From positions 1-9,694 of the forward strand of contig JBBPYR010000300.1 in assembly GCA_038199755.1 (NCBI GenBank): DNA of 9,694 nt, written 5' to 3'. Positions 1-5,797 of this stretch are shown here, in pieces. Source of the DNA: JBBPYR01 sp038199755. Its GTDB lineage: Bacteria > Chloroflexota > Ktedonobacteria > Ktedonobacterales > Ktedonobacteraceae. The notes under the pieces are model-generated. The model was not told the DNA's origin and ran no database searches. It saw only the letters and a list, made by a program, of their open reading frames with translations. Positions within the stretch are counted from its first letter, which is position 1. Every line of letters starts with the position of its first letter. Made by a program: the position numbers and the translations under genes.

Positions 1-828
1 ATACCCGCCGATAGAGTCGTCATCGCCGAGAGTGGCATACACAGTGCAGCCGATGCCCGCCGCTTGGCACGCTATGACGTGCGTGGCATGCTGGTCGGCG
101 AATCGCTCGTCGTCTCACCCGATGTCGCACGTCAAATGCATATGCTGCTCGACGCGGCTAATGCAAGCACACAGGTCAAGATTTGTGGGCTACGCGAGGC
201 AGAGCATATCAACGCGGCAGTATCTGCGGGCGCGGACATGCTCGGTTTCATCTTCTATGAGCCGAGTCATCGCTATATACAGCCAAAGCAAGTACGCCCC
301 ACACTCGCGGCCAGTAGTGACTATAGCACATCAGCTGAAGGACAGAGAAAGCCCGATCTGGTGGGAGTGTTCGTCAATAAGGATGCCCGTTTCATCAATG
401 ATGTTGTGGAGCAGGCGGGTCTCCATTTTGTGCAGCTACACGGAACCGAGCCGCCGGAGTTGGCGTATCAGATCAAACGTCCTGTTATCAAGGCACTGCA
501 CCTACAGGGGAAAGAAGATCTACCCAAGGTGCAAGCGTATCAGCATAGCTCATGGCGCCTGCTGCTAGACACACCAACTCCCGCCTGGGGAGGTGTCGGT
601 GCCACCCACGATTGGAGCGTTGCGCGCCTCGCCGCACAACAAACGCCAATTTTTCTCGCTGGCGGTCTGACCGTGGAGAACGTGGCAGAGGCCATACAGC
701 AGGTGCGACCGTGGGGCGTCGATGTCAGTAGCGGTGTCGAAACCAATAAACGTAAAGATGAGCAAAAAATTCAGGCATTTATACAGAACGTGCGCCAAAG
801 CACAGCAACAGAGCAAGGAAAAGGATAA
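1..828 (+). CDS. trpCF: Bifunctional TrpC-TrpF fusion: indole-3-glycerol-phosphate synthase C-terminus plus phosphoribosylanthranilate isomerase (5' end outside window)
   Basis: The reading frame is open from the first base, so the gene starts before the window. Visible codons 1-57 are the end of indole-3-glycerol-phosphate synthase: AESGI at codons 9-13 and GMLVGESLV near 30-38 are its typical last strands and phosphate-binding loops. Without a stop, a complete phosphoribosylanthranilate isomerase follows from about codon 59: KICGLR with the catalytic Cys at codon 62, VQLHGTE, LLLDTPTPAWGG with the expected catalytic Asp at codon 190, FLAGG, and GVDVSSGVE near the end. TrpF isomerises phosphoribosylanthranilate to CdRP, and TrpC converts CdRP to indole-3-glycerol phosphate, so fusion joins consecutive cytoplasmic steps. 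The domain order is the same as in E. coli TrpC(F). The stop is 6 bases before trpB, implying co-transcription. The link between domains is short. Family identity is clear; only the missing N-terminus is unseen. Confidence 0.95.
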   Translation: MPADRVVIAESGIHSAADARRLARYDVRGMLVGESLVVSPDVARQMHMLLDAANASTQVKICGLREAEHINAAVSAGADMLGFIFYEPSHRYIQPKQVRPTLAASSDYSTSAEGQRKPDLVGVFVNKDARFINDVVEQAGLHFVQLHGTEPPELAYQIKRPVIKALHLQGKEDLPKVQAYQHSSWRLLLDTPTPAWGGVGATHDWSVARLAAQQTPIFLAGGLTVENVAEAIQQVRPWGVDVSSGVETNKRKDEQKIQAFIQNVRQSTATEQGKG

Positions 829-834
829 CACAGA

Positions 835-2073
835 ATGCAAACGCAGAATACGCAAAAGTCCACCTATCAGCACGCAGCCTATCCCGATGAACGCGGGCGT
901 TTCGGCAACTTCGGCGGGAAGTTTGTGCCAGAAAGCTTGATGGCAGCACTGGCAGAACTCGAAACGGCCTATACCCAATCGCTCACCAATGAGGCATTTC
1001 AAAGTGAGCTTCGCGCACAATTGAGCAGTTTCGTCGGGCGTCCCACCTCACTGCATTATGTGCCACGCTTCTCAGAGCTGGTCGGGAACGATGTCAAGAT
1101 TTACCTCAAGCGTGAAGACCTAGCCCATACGGGGGCACACAAGATCAATAACGCGCTCGGACAAGGGTTGCTAGCAAAGCATATGGGCAAGAAACGCATC
1201 ATCGCCGAGACGGGCGCGGGCCAGCATGGTGTTGCCAGCGCGACGGTGTGCGCGATGCTCGGTCTCGAATGCATCGTCTACATGGGTGAGGTAGATATCG
1301 AGCGGCAGTCACTCAATGTCTTCCGCATGAAATTGCTGGGGGCAGAGGTACGCCCGGTCAGCAGTGGTACGCGCACGCTCAAAGATGCCATCAATGAAGC
1401 GATTCGCGATTGGGTCACGAACGTTGAGACCACCTTCTACCTGATTGGCTCCGCCGTGGGGCCGCATCCCTACCCACGCATTGTGCGCGATTATCAATCA
1501 GTGATTGGCATAGAGGCACGGGGACAGATTGTGCAGCAAGCGGGGCGGCTACCCGATCTTGTGCTAGCCTGTGTTGGTGGTGGCAGCAACGCCATTGGCA
1601 TCTTCTATCCCTTCGCCGACGCGCCAGGGGTGCGGTTGATCGGCGTCGAGGCTGGCGGCAGCAGCCTGGAACAGGGGCAGCACGCGGCAACACTCGTCGC
1701 GGGCAAGCCGGGGGTGTTGCATGGAGCCTTGACCTATCTACTGCAAAACGAGGACGGACAGGTACTCGATACCCACAGCATCTCCGCTGGCCTCGATTAT
1801 CCAGGCGTCGGGCCAGAGCACAGCTACCTGAAAGAGACGGGACGCGCCAGCTATGTTTCCGCCGATGATGCCAGTGCCTTGCGTGGACTGCAAGCACTGA
1901 GCCAGACAGAAGGCATCATCCCTGCGCTAGAGCCAGCCCACGTGCTTGGCTACTTGCTCGATCAGGGGCAACAGGGCAAGATACCAGCAGGCTCGTTGAT
2001 TGTCGTGAACCTGTCGGGCCGTGGCGATAAAGACGTTCTGACCGTGGCAAAAGCCCTGAATGTAAGCCTGTAA
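835..2073 (+). CDS. trpB: Tryptophan synthase beta chain
   Basis: The 412-residue product is a full-length TrpB, a little longer than the E. coli protein (397) because of an N-terminal extension of about 16 residues. It condenses indole with serine using PLP, forming an alpha2-beta2 complex with TrpA in the cytoplasm. Visible family signatures are GRFGNFGGKFVPE at 21-33, HTGAHKIN at 98-105 with the PLP Schiff-base Lys103, ETGAGQHG at 125-132 with the catalytic Glu125, the PLP phosphate loop GGGSNA at 248-253, and SGRGDKD at 394-400. It is of the TrpB1 type that partners TrpA. The ATG start follows an AAGGA-rich Shine-Dalgarno in the end of trpCF, 6 bases after that stop. All key residues are intact, so the enzyme should be active. 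Confidence 0.97.
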   Translation: MQTQNTQKSTYQHAAYPDERGRFGNFGGKFVPESLMAALAELETAYTQSLTNEAFQSELRAQLSSFVGRPTSLHYVPRFSELVGNDVKIYLKREDLAHTGAHKINNALGQGLLAKHMGKKRIIAETGAGQHGVASATVCAMLGLECIVYMGEVDIERQSLNVFRMKLLGAEVRPVSSGTRTLKDAINEAIRDWVTNVETTFYLIGSAVGPHPYPRIVRDYQSVIGIEARGQIVQQAGRLPDLVLACVGGGSNAIGIFYPFADAPGVRLIGVEAGGSSLEQGQHAATLVAGKPGVLHGALTYLLQNEDGQVLDTHSISAGLDYPGVGPEHSYLKETGRASYVSADDASALRGLQALSQTEGIIPALEPAHVLGYLLDQGQQGKIPAGSLIVVNLSGRGDKDVLTVAKALNVSL

Positions 2074-2094
2074 ATAGTATGAAAGATGAGAGTT

Positions 2095-2814
2095 ATGCGC
2101 TTTCAATATCAGGAAGACATTTTTACGCGCTACCCCTCAATTGTCGGCGGAGTTATCCTTGTCCACCATCTGCTCAATGGCTCTTCGCCAGTAGGCTTAC
2201 AGGAAGCCTACCGCGAGGAGCAGCAGAAAACGGTGCAACGGCTGGGCGAGACACCGTTGAGCAAGATTGAGTCACTTGCGGCATGGCGCGCAGCTTTTCG
2301 CGGCTTTGGTGTAGACCCCACCCAATATCGTAGCGCGGCGGAAGCCCTGCTGCGCCGTCTGACGAAAAAGGGCGATATCCCGAGCATCAATACCCTGGTT
2401 GATATTGGCAACCTTGTCAGCATTCGCTATGCGCTTCCTGTAGCAGTCTTTGATACACAGGCTCTTGAGGGCGCAATCACCGTTCACTTTGCGGATGGCA
2501 CTGAGCGTTTTACTACCCTCAAACAGAGCGAGGTAGAGCATCCAGAGGTAGGCGAGGTAGTGTTCTCTGACGCGACAAAGCTGGTGGTAGCGCGCCGCTG
2601 GTGCTGGCGTCAAAGTGAGCCAAGCGCAGCAGGCGCAGAAACGAGCAGCGCGATCATCACCGTCGAAGCACATCATGAGCGTGGACGACATGATATAGCA
2701 GCGGCACTCAATGATCTCATTATCCTTCTGAAAGAATATGCCGGGGCAACAGAAGGAGCTTATTTAGCAGGAATGCTTGATGCTAATAATCCGGCACTAA
2801 GCGCGGACTGGTAA
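2095..2814 (+). CDS. Free-standing B3/B4 tRNA-binding (PheT editing-like) domain protein
   Basis: The product is about 239 residues and is essentially one B3/B4 domain, the fold that in the phenylalanyl-tRNA synthetase beta subunit removes tyrosine from mischarged tRNA-Phe. The typical core is clear: AWRAAFRGFGVDPTQYRS, then EALLRRL, then IPSINTLVDIGNLVSIRYALP, then LEGAITVHFADG, and later VVARRWCWRQS. No synthetase catalytic core, anticodon domain or membrane segment is present. An ATG at 2086 in the same frame is possible, but a GA-rich ribosome site fits better before 2095. The gene lies 21 bases after trpB and 28 bases before trpA, so it is inside the operon between genes for two subunits of one complex. 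Stand-alone B3/B4 proteins are widespread, and a role as a trans-editing or amino-acid-binding factor is inferred, not shown. Confidence 0.85.
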   Translation: MRFQYQEDIFTRYPSIVGGVILVHHLLNGSSPVGLQEAYREEQQKTVQRLGETPLSKIESLAAWRAAFRGFGVDPTQYRSAAEALLRRLTKKGDIPSINTLVDIGNLVSIRYALPVAVFDTQALEGAITVHFADGTERFTTLKQSEVEHPEVGEVVFSDATKLVVARRWCWRQSEPSAAGAETSSAIITVEAHHERGRHDIAAALNDLIILLKEYAGATEGAYLAGMLDANNPALSADW

Positions 2815-2842
2815 TAATGTAGTGTATAGAGAGGGAGCAGAG

Positions 2843-3703
2843 ATGCAAACAACCAATAACGACGCAACACAACAGGTCACAGGCGAAGTGCCACCAGCGA
2901 CGAAGATCACCCAGGCATTTCAGCGAGCCGGGCAAGAAGGGCGCGGTGCGCTCATCCCCTACTTCATGTGTGGCTACCCAAGCGCACAGGAAAGCATTGA
3001 TATTATACTGGCCGCAGCTGAGGGAGGAGCCGATATTATTGAATTAGGCATGCCCTTTAGCGATCCGCTCGCCGACGGAGCAACAGTTCAACACGCCGGA
3101 CATATCGCACTCGAACGCGGCATGAGCATCAACGGGTGTATGGAGGTGGCGCGACAGGTATCAGCCAAAAGTGCTGTTCCCTTGCTGTTGATGGGCTATT
3201 ACAATCCCGTACTGGCCTATGGGCTGGCACGATTTTGTGAGACGGCCAGTGCCAGCGGTGTGTGCGGACTGATCATTCCTGACTTGCCACCCGAAGAGGC
3301 GGCCCCATTGCAAGCCGAGGCGCAACGCTATGGACTGGGGCTGGTGTTCATGATTCCACCCACAACCTCTAACGAGCGCATTGCGCGTATCGCGAAAATC
3401 GCGGCCAGCGGAGCGGGAAGTTTTGTGTACTGTGTTGCGCTCAGCGGCGTCACTGGCTCACGCACGGAATTACCACAGCACCTGCGCAGTTTCATCGCGA
3501 GAGTCCGTGACTATACGAAACAGTACCAGTTGCCGTTGGTGGTGGGCTTTGGCCTTTCAACACCCGCGCACATTGCGGAAGTGACCAGTTATGCCGAGGG
3601 TGCCGCTGTCGGTAGCGCACTTGTCAATCTGATTGACAGGCACGCCACAGGCGAACAAGCACAAGCGGTTAAACAGTATATCCAGAGTCTACGGCAAAGA
3701 TAG
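2843..3703 (+). CDS. trpA: Tryptophan synthase alpha chain
   Basis: The 286-residue TrpA cleaves indole-3-glycerol phosphate to indole and glyceraldehyde 3-phosphate and passes indole to TrpB. The catalytic pair is present: Glu67 in IELGMPFSDP and Asp78 in LADGAT, matching Glu49 and Asp60 of E. coli. Other (beta/alpha)8-barrel landmarks are LIPYFMCGYP at 37-46, LIIPDLPPEE, FMIPPTTS, VALSGVTGSR in the mobile loop, VVGFGLS, and AAVGSALVNLI in the phosphate site. The ATG at 2843 is chosen because GAGGGAG lies 5 bases upstream; a GTG at 2822 would be in frame but has no comparable site. About 20 N-terminal residues precede the conserved part and look like a disordered tail. The gene is the end of the contiguous trp block, and no clear terminator follows it. 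Confidence 0.96.
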   Translation: MQTTNNDATQQVTGEVPPATKITQAFQRAGQEGRGALIPYFMCGYPSAQESIDIILAAAEGGADIIELGMPFSDPLADGATVQHAGHIALERGMSINGCMEVARQVSAKSAVPLLLMGYYNPVLAYGLARFCETASASGVCGLIIPDLPPEEAAPLQAEAQRYGLGLVFMIPPTTSNERIARIAKIAASGAGSFVYCVALSGVTGSRTELPQHLRSFIARVRDYTKQYQLPLVVGFGLSTPAHIAEVTSYAEGAAVGSALVNLIDRHATGEQAQAVKQYIQSLRQR

Positions 3704-3883
3704 GATATTACAAACATAGTCGCAACCCCTCCATATCGCGTACACTACAGATATATTGCTATCATCAGCTACAATAAGGAAATAGCTGTGCATCGTAGAA
3801 TGCCTACGTTCCTCGCACGAAATGATGCGAGTGATCGTTTGCGCCACATGAATGCACAGTAGCCTGCTTGAAGGAAGGTTCTG
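3704..3883 (+). promoter_or_regulatory. trpA-aroH intergenic region with possible -10 box
   Basis: This 180-base gap lacks a convincing ORF and a terminator for trpA. TACAAT at 3770-3775 resembles a -10 hexamer, but no good -35 hexamer is seen at the right distance (3747-3752 is poor). A start about 7 bases downstream of it, near 3782, would place the 5' end just before the folded element at 3786-3859. The aroH Shine-Dalgarno AAGGAAGG is at 3871-3878, 5 bases before the ATG. Read-through from trpA is equally possible. Confidence 0.35.
3786..3859 (+). ncRNA. Candidate structured leader (three-helix fold) upstream of aroH
   Basis: A perfect 8-bp closing helix pairs CTGTGCAT (3786-3793) with ATGCACAG (3852-3859). 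Directly stacked inside it is a hairpin CGTAG/CTACG (3794-3798 with 3804-3808, loop of 5). A second hairpin follows, CTCGCA/TGCGAG (3812-3817 with 3826-3831, loop of 8). Twenty unpaired bases (3832-3851) complete the junction. CGCACGA (3814-3820) can instead pair with TCG and TGCG at 3835-3843, which would break the second hairpin. TTCCT at 3809-3813 is complementary to AGGAA in the aroH Shine-Dalgarno. This looks like a cis-regulatory leader controlling translation, but it matches no riboswitch or T-box consensus I recognise. The fold was drawn by eye from pairing alone. Confidence 0.4.
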
Positions 3884-4258
3884 ATGGTTATGTATTGTCG
3901 AGGTATTAGGGGTGCGACAACCGTCGAGCGCAACGATAGAGACGAGATTCTCGCGGCCACAAAGGAACTCTTGCTGCTCTTAATCGAGAAGAATCAGTTG
4001 CGTCCAGACGACGTGGCAAGCGCGATCTTCACGTTGACAGAGGATCTGGATGCTGAGTTTCCCGCATTGGCGGCACGCTCGTTAGGTTGGACGGAAGTTG
4101 CCTTGATGTGTACCCGTGAGATTCCTGTACCGGGGAGTCTGAAAAAATGCGTGCGCATTTTGCTGCATGTAAATACTGAACGGAGTGCCGCTGAGATACA
4201 GCACGTGTATATTAAAGGTGCGGTCAATCTGCGCCCCACTTTTCGCATCGACCTGTGA
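3884..4258 (+). CDS. aroH: Chorismate mutase, AroH type
   Basis: The 124-residue product belongs to the trimeric AroH class of chorismate mutases, known from Bacillus subtilis, which convert chorismate to prephenate for phenylalanine and tyrosine synthesis. The start CRGIRGATTVE is the family hallmark and carries Arg9, the equivalent of B. subtilis Arg7. The other active-site residues are found at matching spacing: Glu79 in CTREIPV, Arg91 in LKKCVRI, Tyr109 in QHVYI and Arg117 in NLRPTF. These match Glu78, Arg90, Tyr108 and Arg116. The length equals that of the family. AAGGAAGG lies 5 bases upstream of the ATG; a second ATG two codons later is also possible. Placement between trpA and aroF links the tryptophan branch with the phenylalanine/tyrosine branch in one cluster. 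No regulatory ACT domain is attached. Confidence 0.94.
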   Translation: MVMYCRGIRGATTVERNDRDEILAATKELLLLLIEKNQLRPDDVASAIFTLTEDLDAEFPALAARSLGWTEVALMCTREIPVPGSLKKCVRILLHVNTERSAAEIQHVYIKGAVNLRPTFRIDL

Positions 4259-4404
4259 GCAATGCGTATTTTCTTGCACCATGCCTGGTGCAAACTGTCA
4301 TGTGGTCGCGGCACTCGTGACGATTTCGTCAGGATAGGCCGCTAGGCTGGCACAGTTCGCCAGTTCTACGCCACTGCTTATATTCACAAAGGAGCCACTT
4401 CTTT
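4259..4404 (+). promoter_or_regulatory. aroH-aroF intergenic leader with successive hairpins
   Basis: This 146-base gap holds three stem-loops. The first is perfect: TTGCACCA (4274-4281) pairs with TGGTGCAA (4286-4293) around a 4-base loop. In the second, GCGGC (4308-4312) pairs with GCCGC (4338-4342) and encloses GACG/CGTC (4319-4322 with 4327-4330). The third is CTGGC (4347-4351) with GCCAG (4359-4363), loop of 7. None is followed by a run of T, so they are not classic terminators. The aroF Shine-Dalgarno AAAGGAG ends at 4394, a rather long 10 bases before the ATG. The layout suggests attenuation, mRNA processing or translational control between the two genes. No leader peptide rich in aromatic codons was found. 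Confidence 0.4.
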
Positions 4405-5484
4405 ATGATCATCGTTATGGAGTCGAAGAGTAGTGATCAGCAAATCGATCACGTGTTACATTTTCTTGAACGGCATGGCTTAAGCGGCCATCCCTCGCGT
4501 GGCGTTGAGCGCACGGTTATCGGTGTGCTGGGAGGCGTTGGTCCAACTGGTGCGCCTGGCAGTATCGGCGGCATTACCCCAAATATCGAAGAGTCGCTAG
4601 GCGGCTTGCCAGGGGTGGAAAGTGTGCTACGTGTCACCAAACCCTATAAACTCGCCAGTCGCGAATTTCATCCCGCAGACACGATTGTCAGCATTCCCAC
4701 TCCATGTGTTGCTGAGGGCTATGTGCATATCGGCGGTGAGCAGATCGTAATGATGGCTGGCCCCTGCACCGTCGAGAGCGAAGAACAACTGATGCAGACC
4801 GCGCAATCGGTACGCCAGCAGGGTGCGGTAATTCTGCGCGGTGGAGCGTTCAAACCCTCGACCTCACCATATGGTTTCCGTGGCATGGGAGAGGCCGGAC
4901 TTAAGCTGCTGGCAAAAGCACGCGCGGAATTTGGCATGTCTATTATCACTGAAGTCATGACACCAACAGATGTGGCGATGGTGAGCGAGTACGCCGACAT
5001 TTTACAGATCGGCACACGCAACATGCAGAACTACATGTTGCTTGACGAGGTCGGACGCACGCAGAAGCCGGTGGTGCTCAAGCGTGGCATGTCCTCGACG
5101 ATTGAAGAGTGGTTGCTGGCGGCTGAATACATCCTCTCGCAGGGAAATCGCAACGTCATTTTGTGTGAGCGCGGCATCCGCACCTTCGAGAAGATCACAC
5201 GCAACACGATGGATATTAGTGCGATTCCTGTGATTAAGAAGCTTTCGCACCTGCCCATTATCTCTGATCCCAGCCAGGGAACGGGCCGACGCGACCTTGT
5301 GCCACCGCTCTCACTGGCCTCTATAGCAGCCGGAACGGATGCTCTGCTCGTTGAGGTTCATCCCAATCCCGACGAAGCCCTGAAGGATGGAGCGCAATCG
5401 CTCACCCTCAGTCAGTTCCAAGAATTGATGCCACAGTTGCAGGCCGTGGCAAAGGCCATTGGCCGCTCGCTGGTCACGGCATAA
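4405..5484 (+). CDS. aroF: DAHP synthase (3-deoxy-7-phosphoheptulonate synthase), type I beta with N-terminal ferredoxin-like domain
   Basis: The 359-residue enzyme condenses phosphoenolpyruvate with erythrose 4-phosphate, the first step of the shikimate pathway. Residues 1-97 form the ferredoxin-like (ACT-like) regulatory domain known from Thermotoga maritima DAHP synthase, with ERTVIGVLG and the conserved linker KPYKLASREFHPADT. The barrel follows from about 108: MMAGPCTVES with metal ligand Cys121, RGGAFKPSTSPYGFRG at 145-160, ITEVMTP, QIGTRNMQNY, VLKRGM and ERGIRTFE. Other metal ligands fit Glu317 (VEVHP) and Asp328. Two features are odd. The usual His in DPSHGTGRR is Gln291 here, and the regulatory domain has a glycine-rich insert around residues 43-68 with GPTGAPGSIGG. 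Feedback control by an aromatic amino acid is expected from the domain but its ligand cannot be read from sequence. It is probably the last gene of the cluster, since a strong hairpin starts 4 bases after the stop. Confidence 0.94.
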   Translation: MIIVMESKSSDQQIDHVLHFLERHGLSGHPSRGVERTVIGVLGGVGPTGAPGSIGGITPNIEESLGGLPGVESVLRVTKPYKLASREFHPADTIVSIPTPCVAEGYVHIGGEQIVMMAGPCTVESEEQLMQTAQSVRQQGAVILRGGAFKPSTSPYGFRGMGEAGLKLLAKARAEFGMSIITEVMTPTDVAMVSEYADILQIGTRNMQNYMLLDEVGRTQKPVVLKRGMSSTIEEWLLAAEYILSQGNRNVILCERGIRTFEKITRNTMDISAIPVIKKLSHLPIISDPSQGTGRRDLVPPLSLASIAAGTDALLVEVHPNPDEALKDGAQSLTLSQFQELMPQLQAVAKAIGRSLVTA

Positions 5485-5488
5485 CACC

Positions 5489-5567
5489 TAGTGCCAGCAA
5501 AATAAATAAGGCTATCAGGATGCCCACGTGGGGCATCCTGATAGCCTTATTTATTTTGCTGGCACTA
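5489..5567. terminator. 37-bp perfect inverted repeat, probable bidirectional terminator
   Basis: Positions 5489-5525 are the exact reverse complement of 5531-5567, leaving only a 5-base loop, ACGTG. The central part (GGCTATCAGGATGCCC and its mirror) is the GC-richer core. Outside the core lies AAAATAAATAA on the left and TTATTTATTTT on the right, so an RNA from either strand has a GC stem followed by a U-rich run. It starts 4 bases after the aroF stop. The right arm also contains the last codons and stop of a small - strand ORF. A terminator serving both directions is the simplest reading, although the stem is far longer than usual. Confidence 0.85.
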
Positions 5568-5673
5568 CAATGGTTCCATCTTTGCCGCAAGCGGTGAAGT
5601 GTAGCCCGTCCAGTTGTTGTGCGACGGCAGTGCAGGTGTACGTTCCCAGTGTCTGGCCCGACTGCCGATCCAT
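5551..5673 (-). pseudogene. Possible 40-residue ORF or 3' remnant of a decayed gene
   Basis: A - strand ATG at 5673 opens 40 codons ending at TAA 5551-5553, inside the right arm of the long hairpin. The product has a protein-like composition, including GTYTCTAVAQQ at 10-20 and a second Cys at 29 in TACGKDG, and it ends VVPAK. The tight coupling of its stop with the terminator is the main argument that this frame was real. Against it, no Shine-Dalgarno precedes the ATG and a TGA lies 7 codons upstream. A neighbouring frame upstream reads MKMLSYVNGSAVGPDTG, so a frameshifted remnant of a longer gene is possible. No family is recognised. Confidence 0.3.
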
Positions 5674-5784
5674 TGACGTAAGAGAGCATTTTCATGACCG
5701 TTTTTTATTGTTATACTCTTACGACACTTCCTCGGCCTTCTATAAGCTCAGACGTTGCAGCCAACCAAAAGTTCCTTTCAATGT
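5568..5784. other. Gap between aroF hairpin and queD-like gene
   Basis: Apart from the possible small - strand ORF ending in the hairpin, nothing convincing is encoded here. An 8-bp inverted repeat CGTAAGAG (5677-5684) / CTCTTACG (5716-5723) encloses 31 bases that include a run of six T at 5701-5706. On the - strand TATAAC lies within it as a weak -10-like sequence, just upstream of the small ORF. I see no second terminator for the queD-like gene. Confidence 0.4.
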
Positions 5785-5797
5785 TCAATGTTCAATG
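5777..5797. repeat. Three tandem copies of TTCAATG
   Basis: TTCAATG occurs three times head to tail and covers the last codons and stop of the queD-like gene (read as CATTGAA on its strand). The unit length of 7 is not a multiple of 3, but the gene stops within the second copy it reads, so gain of a copy would not alter the protein. It is probably a slippage product. Confidence 0.8.

Noticed and set aside
1415..1897. 160-codon - strand frame within trpB
   Set aside because: It is a low-complexity Arg/Pro-rich shadow of a fully conserved trpB.
2822..2842. Upstream GTG start for trpA
   Set aside because: No ribosome site precedes it, while GAGGGAG is well placed for ATG 2843, and the added residues are not part of the family.
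3786..3859. tRNA-like fold
   Set aside because: The size is close to a tRNA, but there is no T-loop GTTCRA consensus, no proper anticodon arm and no third hairpin of the correct length.
3704..3883. T-box or known tryptophan riboregulator upstream of aroH
   Set aside because: No T-box sequence (AGGGTGGNACCGCG type), terminator with T-run, or Trp-rich leader peptide was found.
5489..5567. Long inverted repeat as a MITE or insertion-sequence ends
   Set aside because: The loop is only 5 bases, flanks show no target-site duplication, and the position right after a stop codon with symmetric A/T tracts fits a terminator better.
5474..5695. A 73-codon - strand frame with a hydrophobic C-terminus, like a small membrane protein
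   Set aside because: Its second half, including the hydrophobic part, is encoded by the long hairpin and by the end of aroF read backwards, so the composition follows from the inverted repeat.
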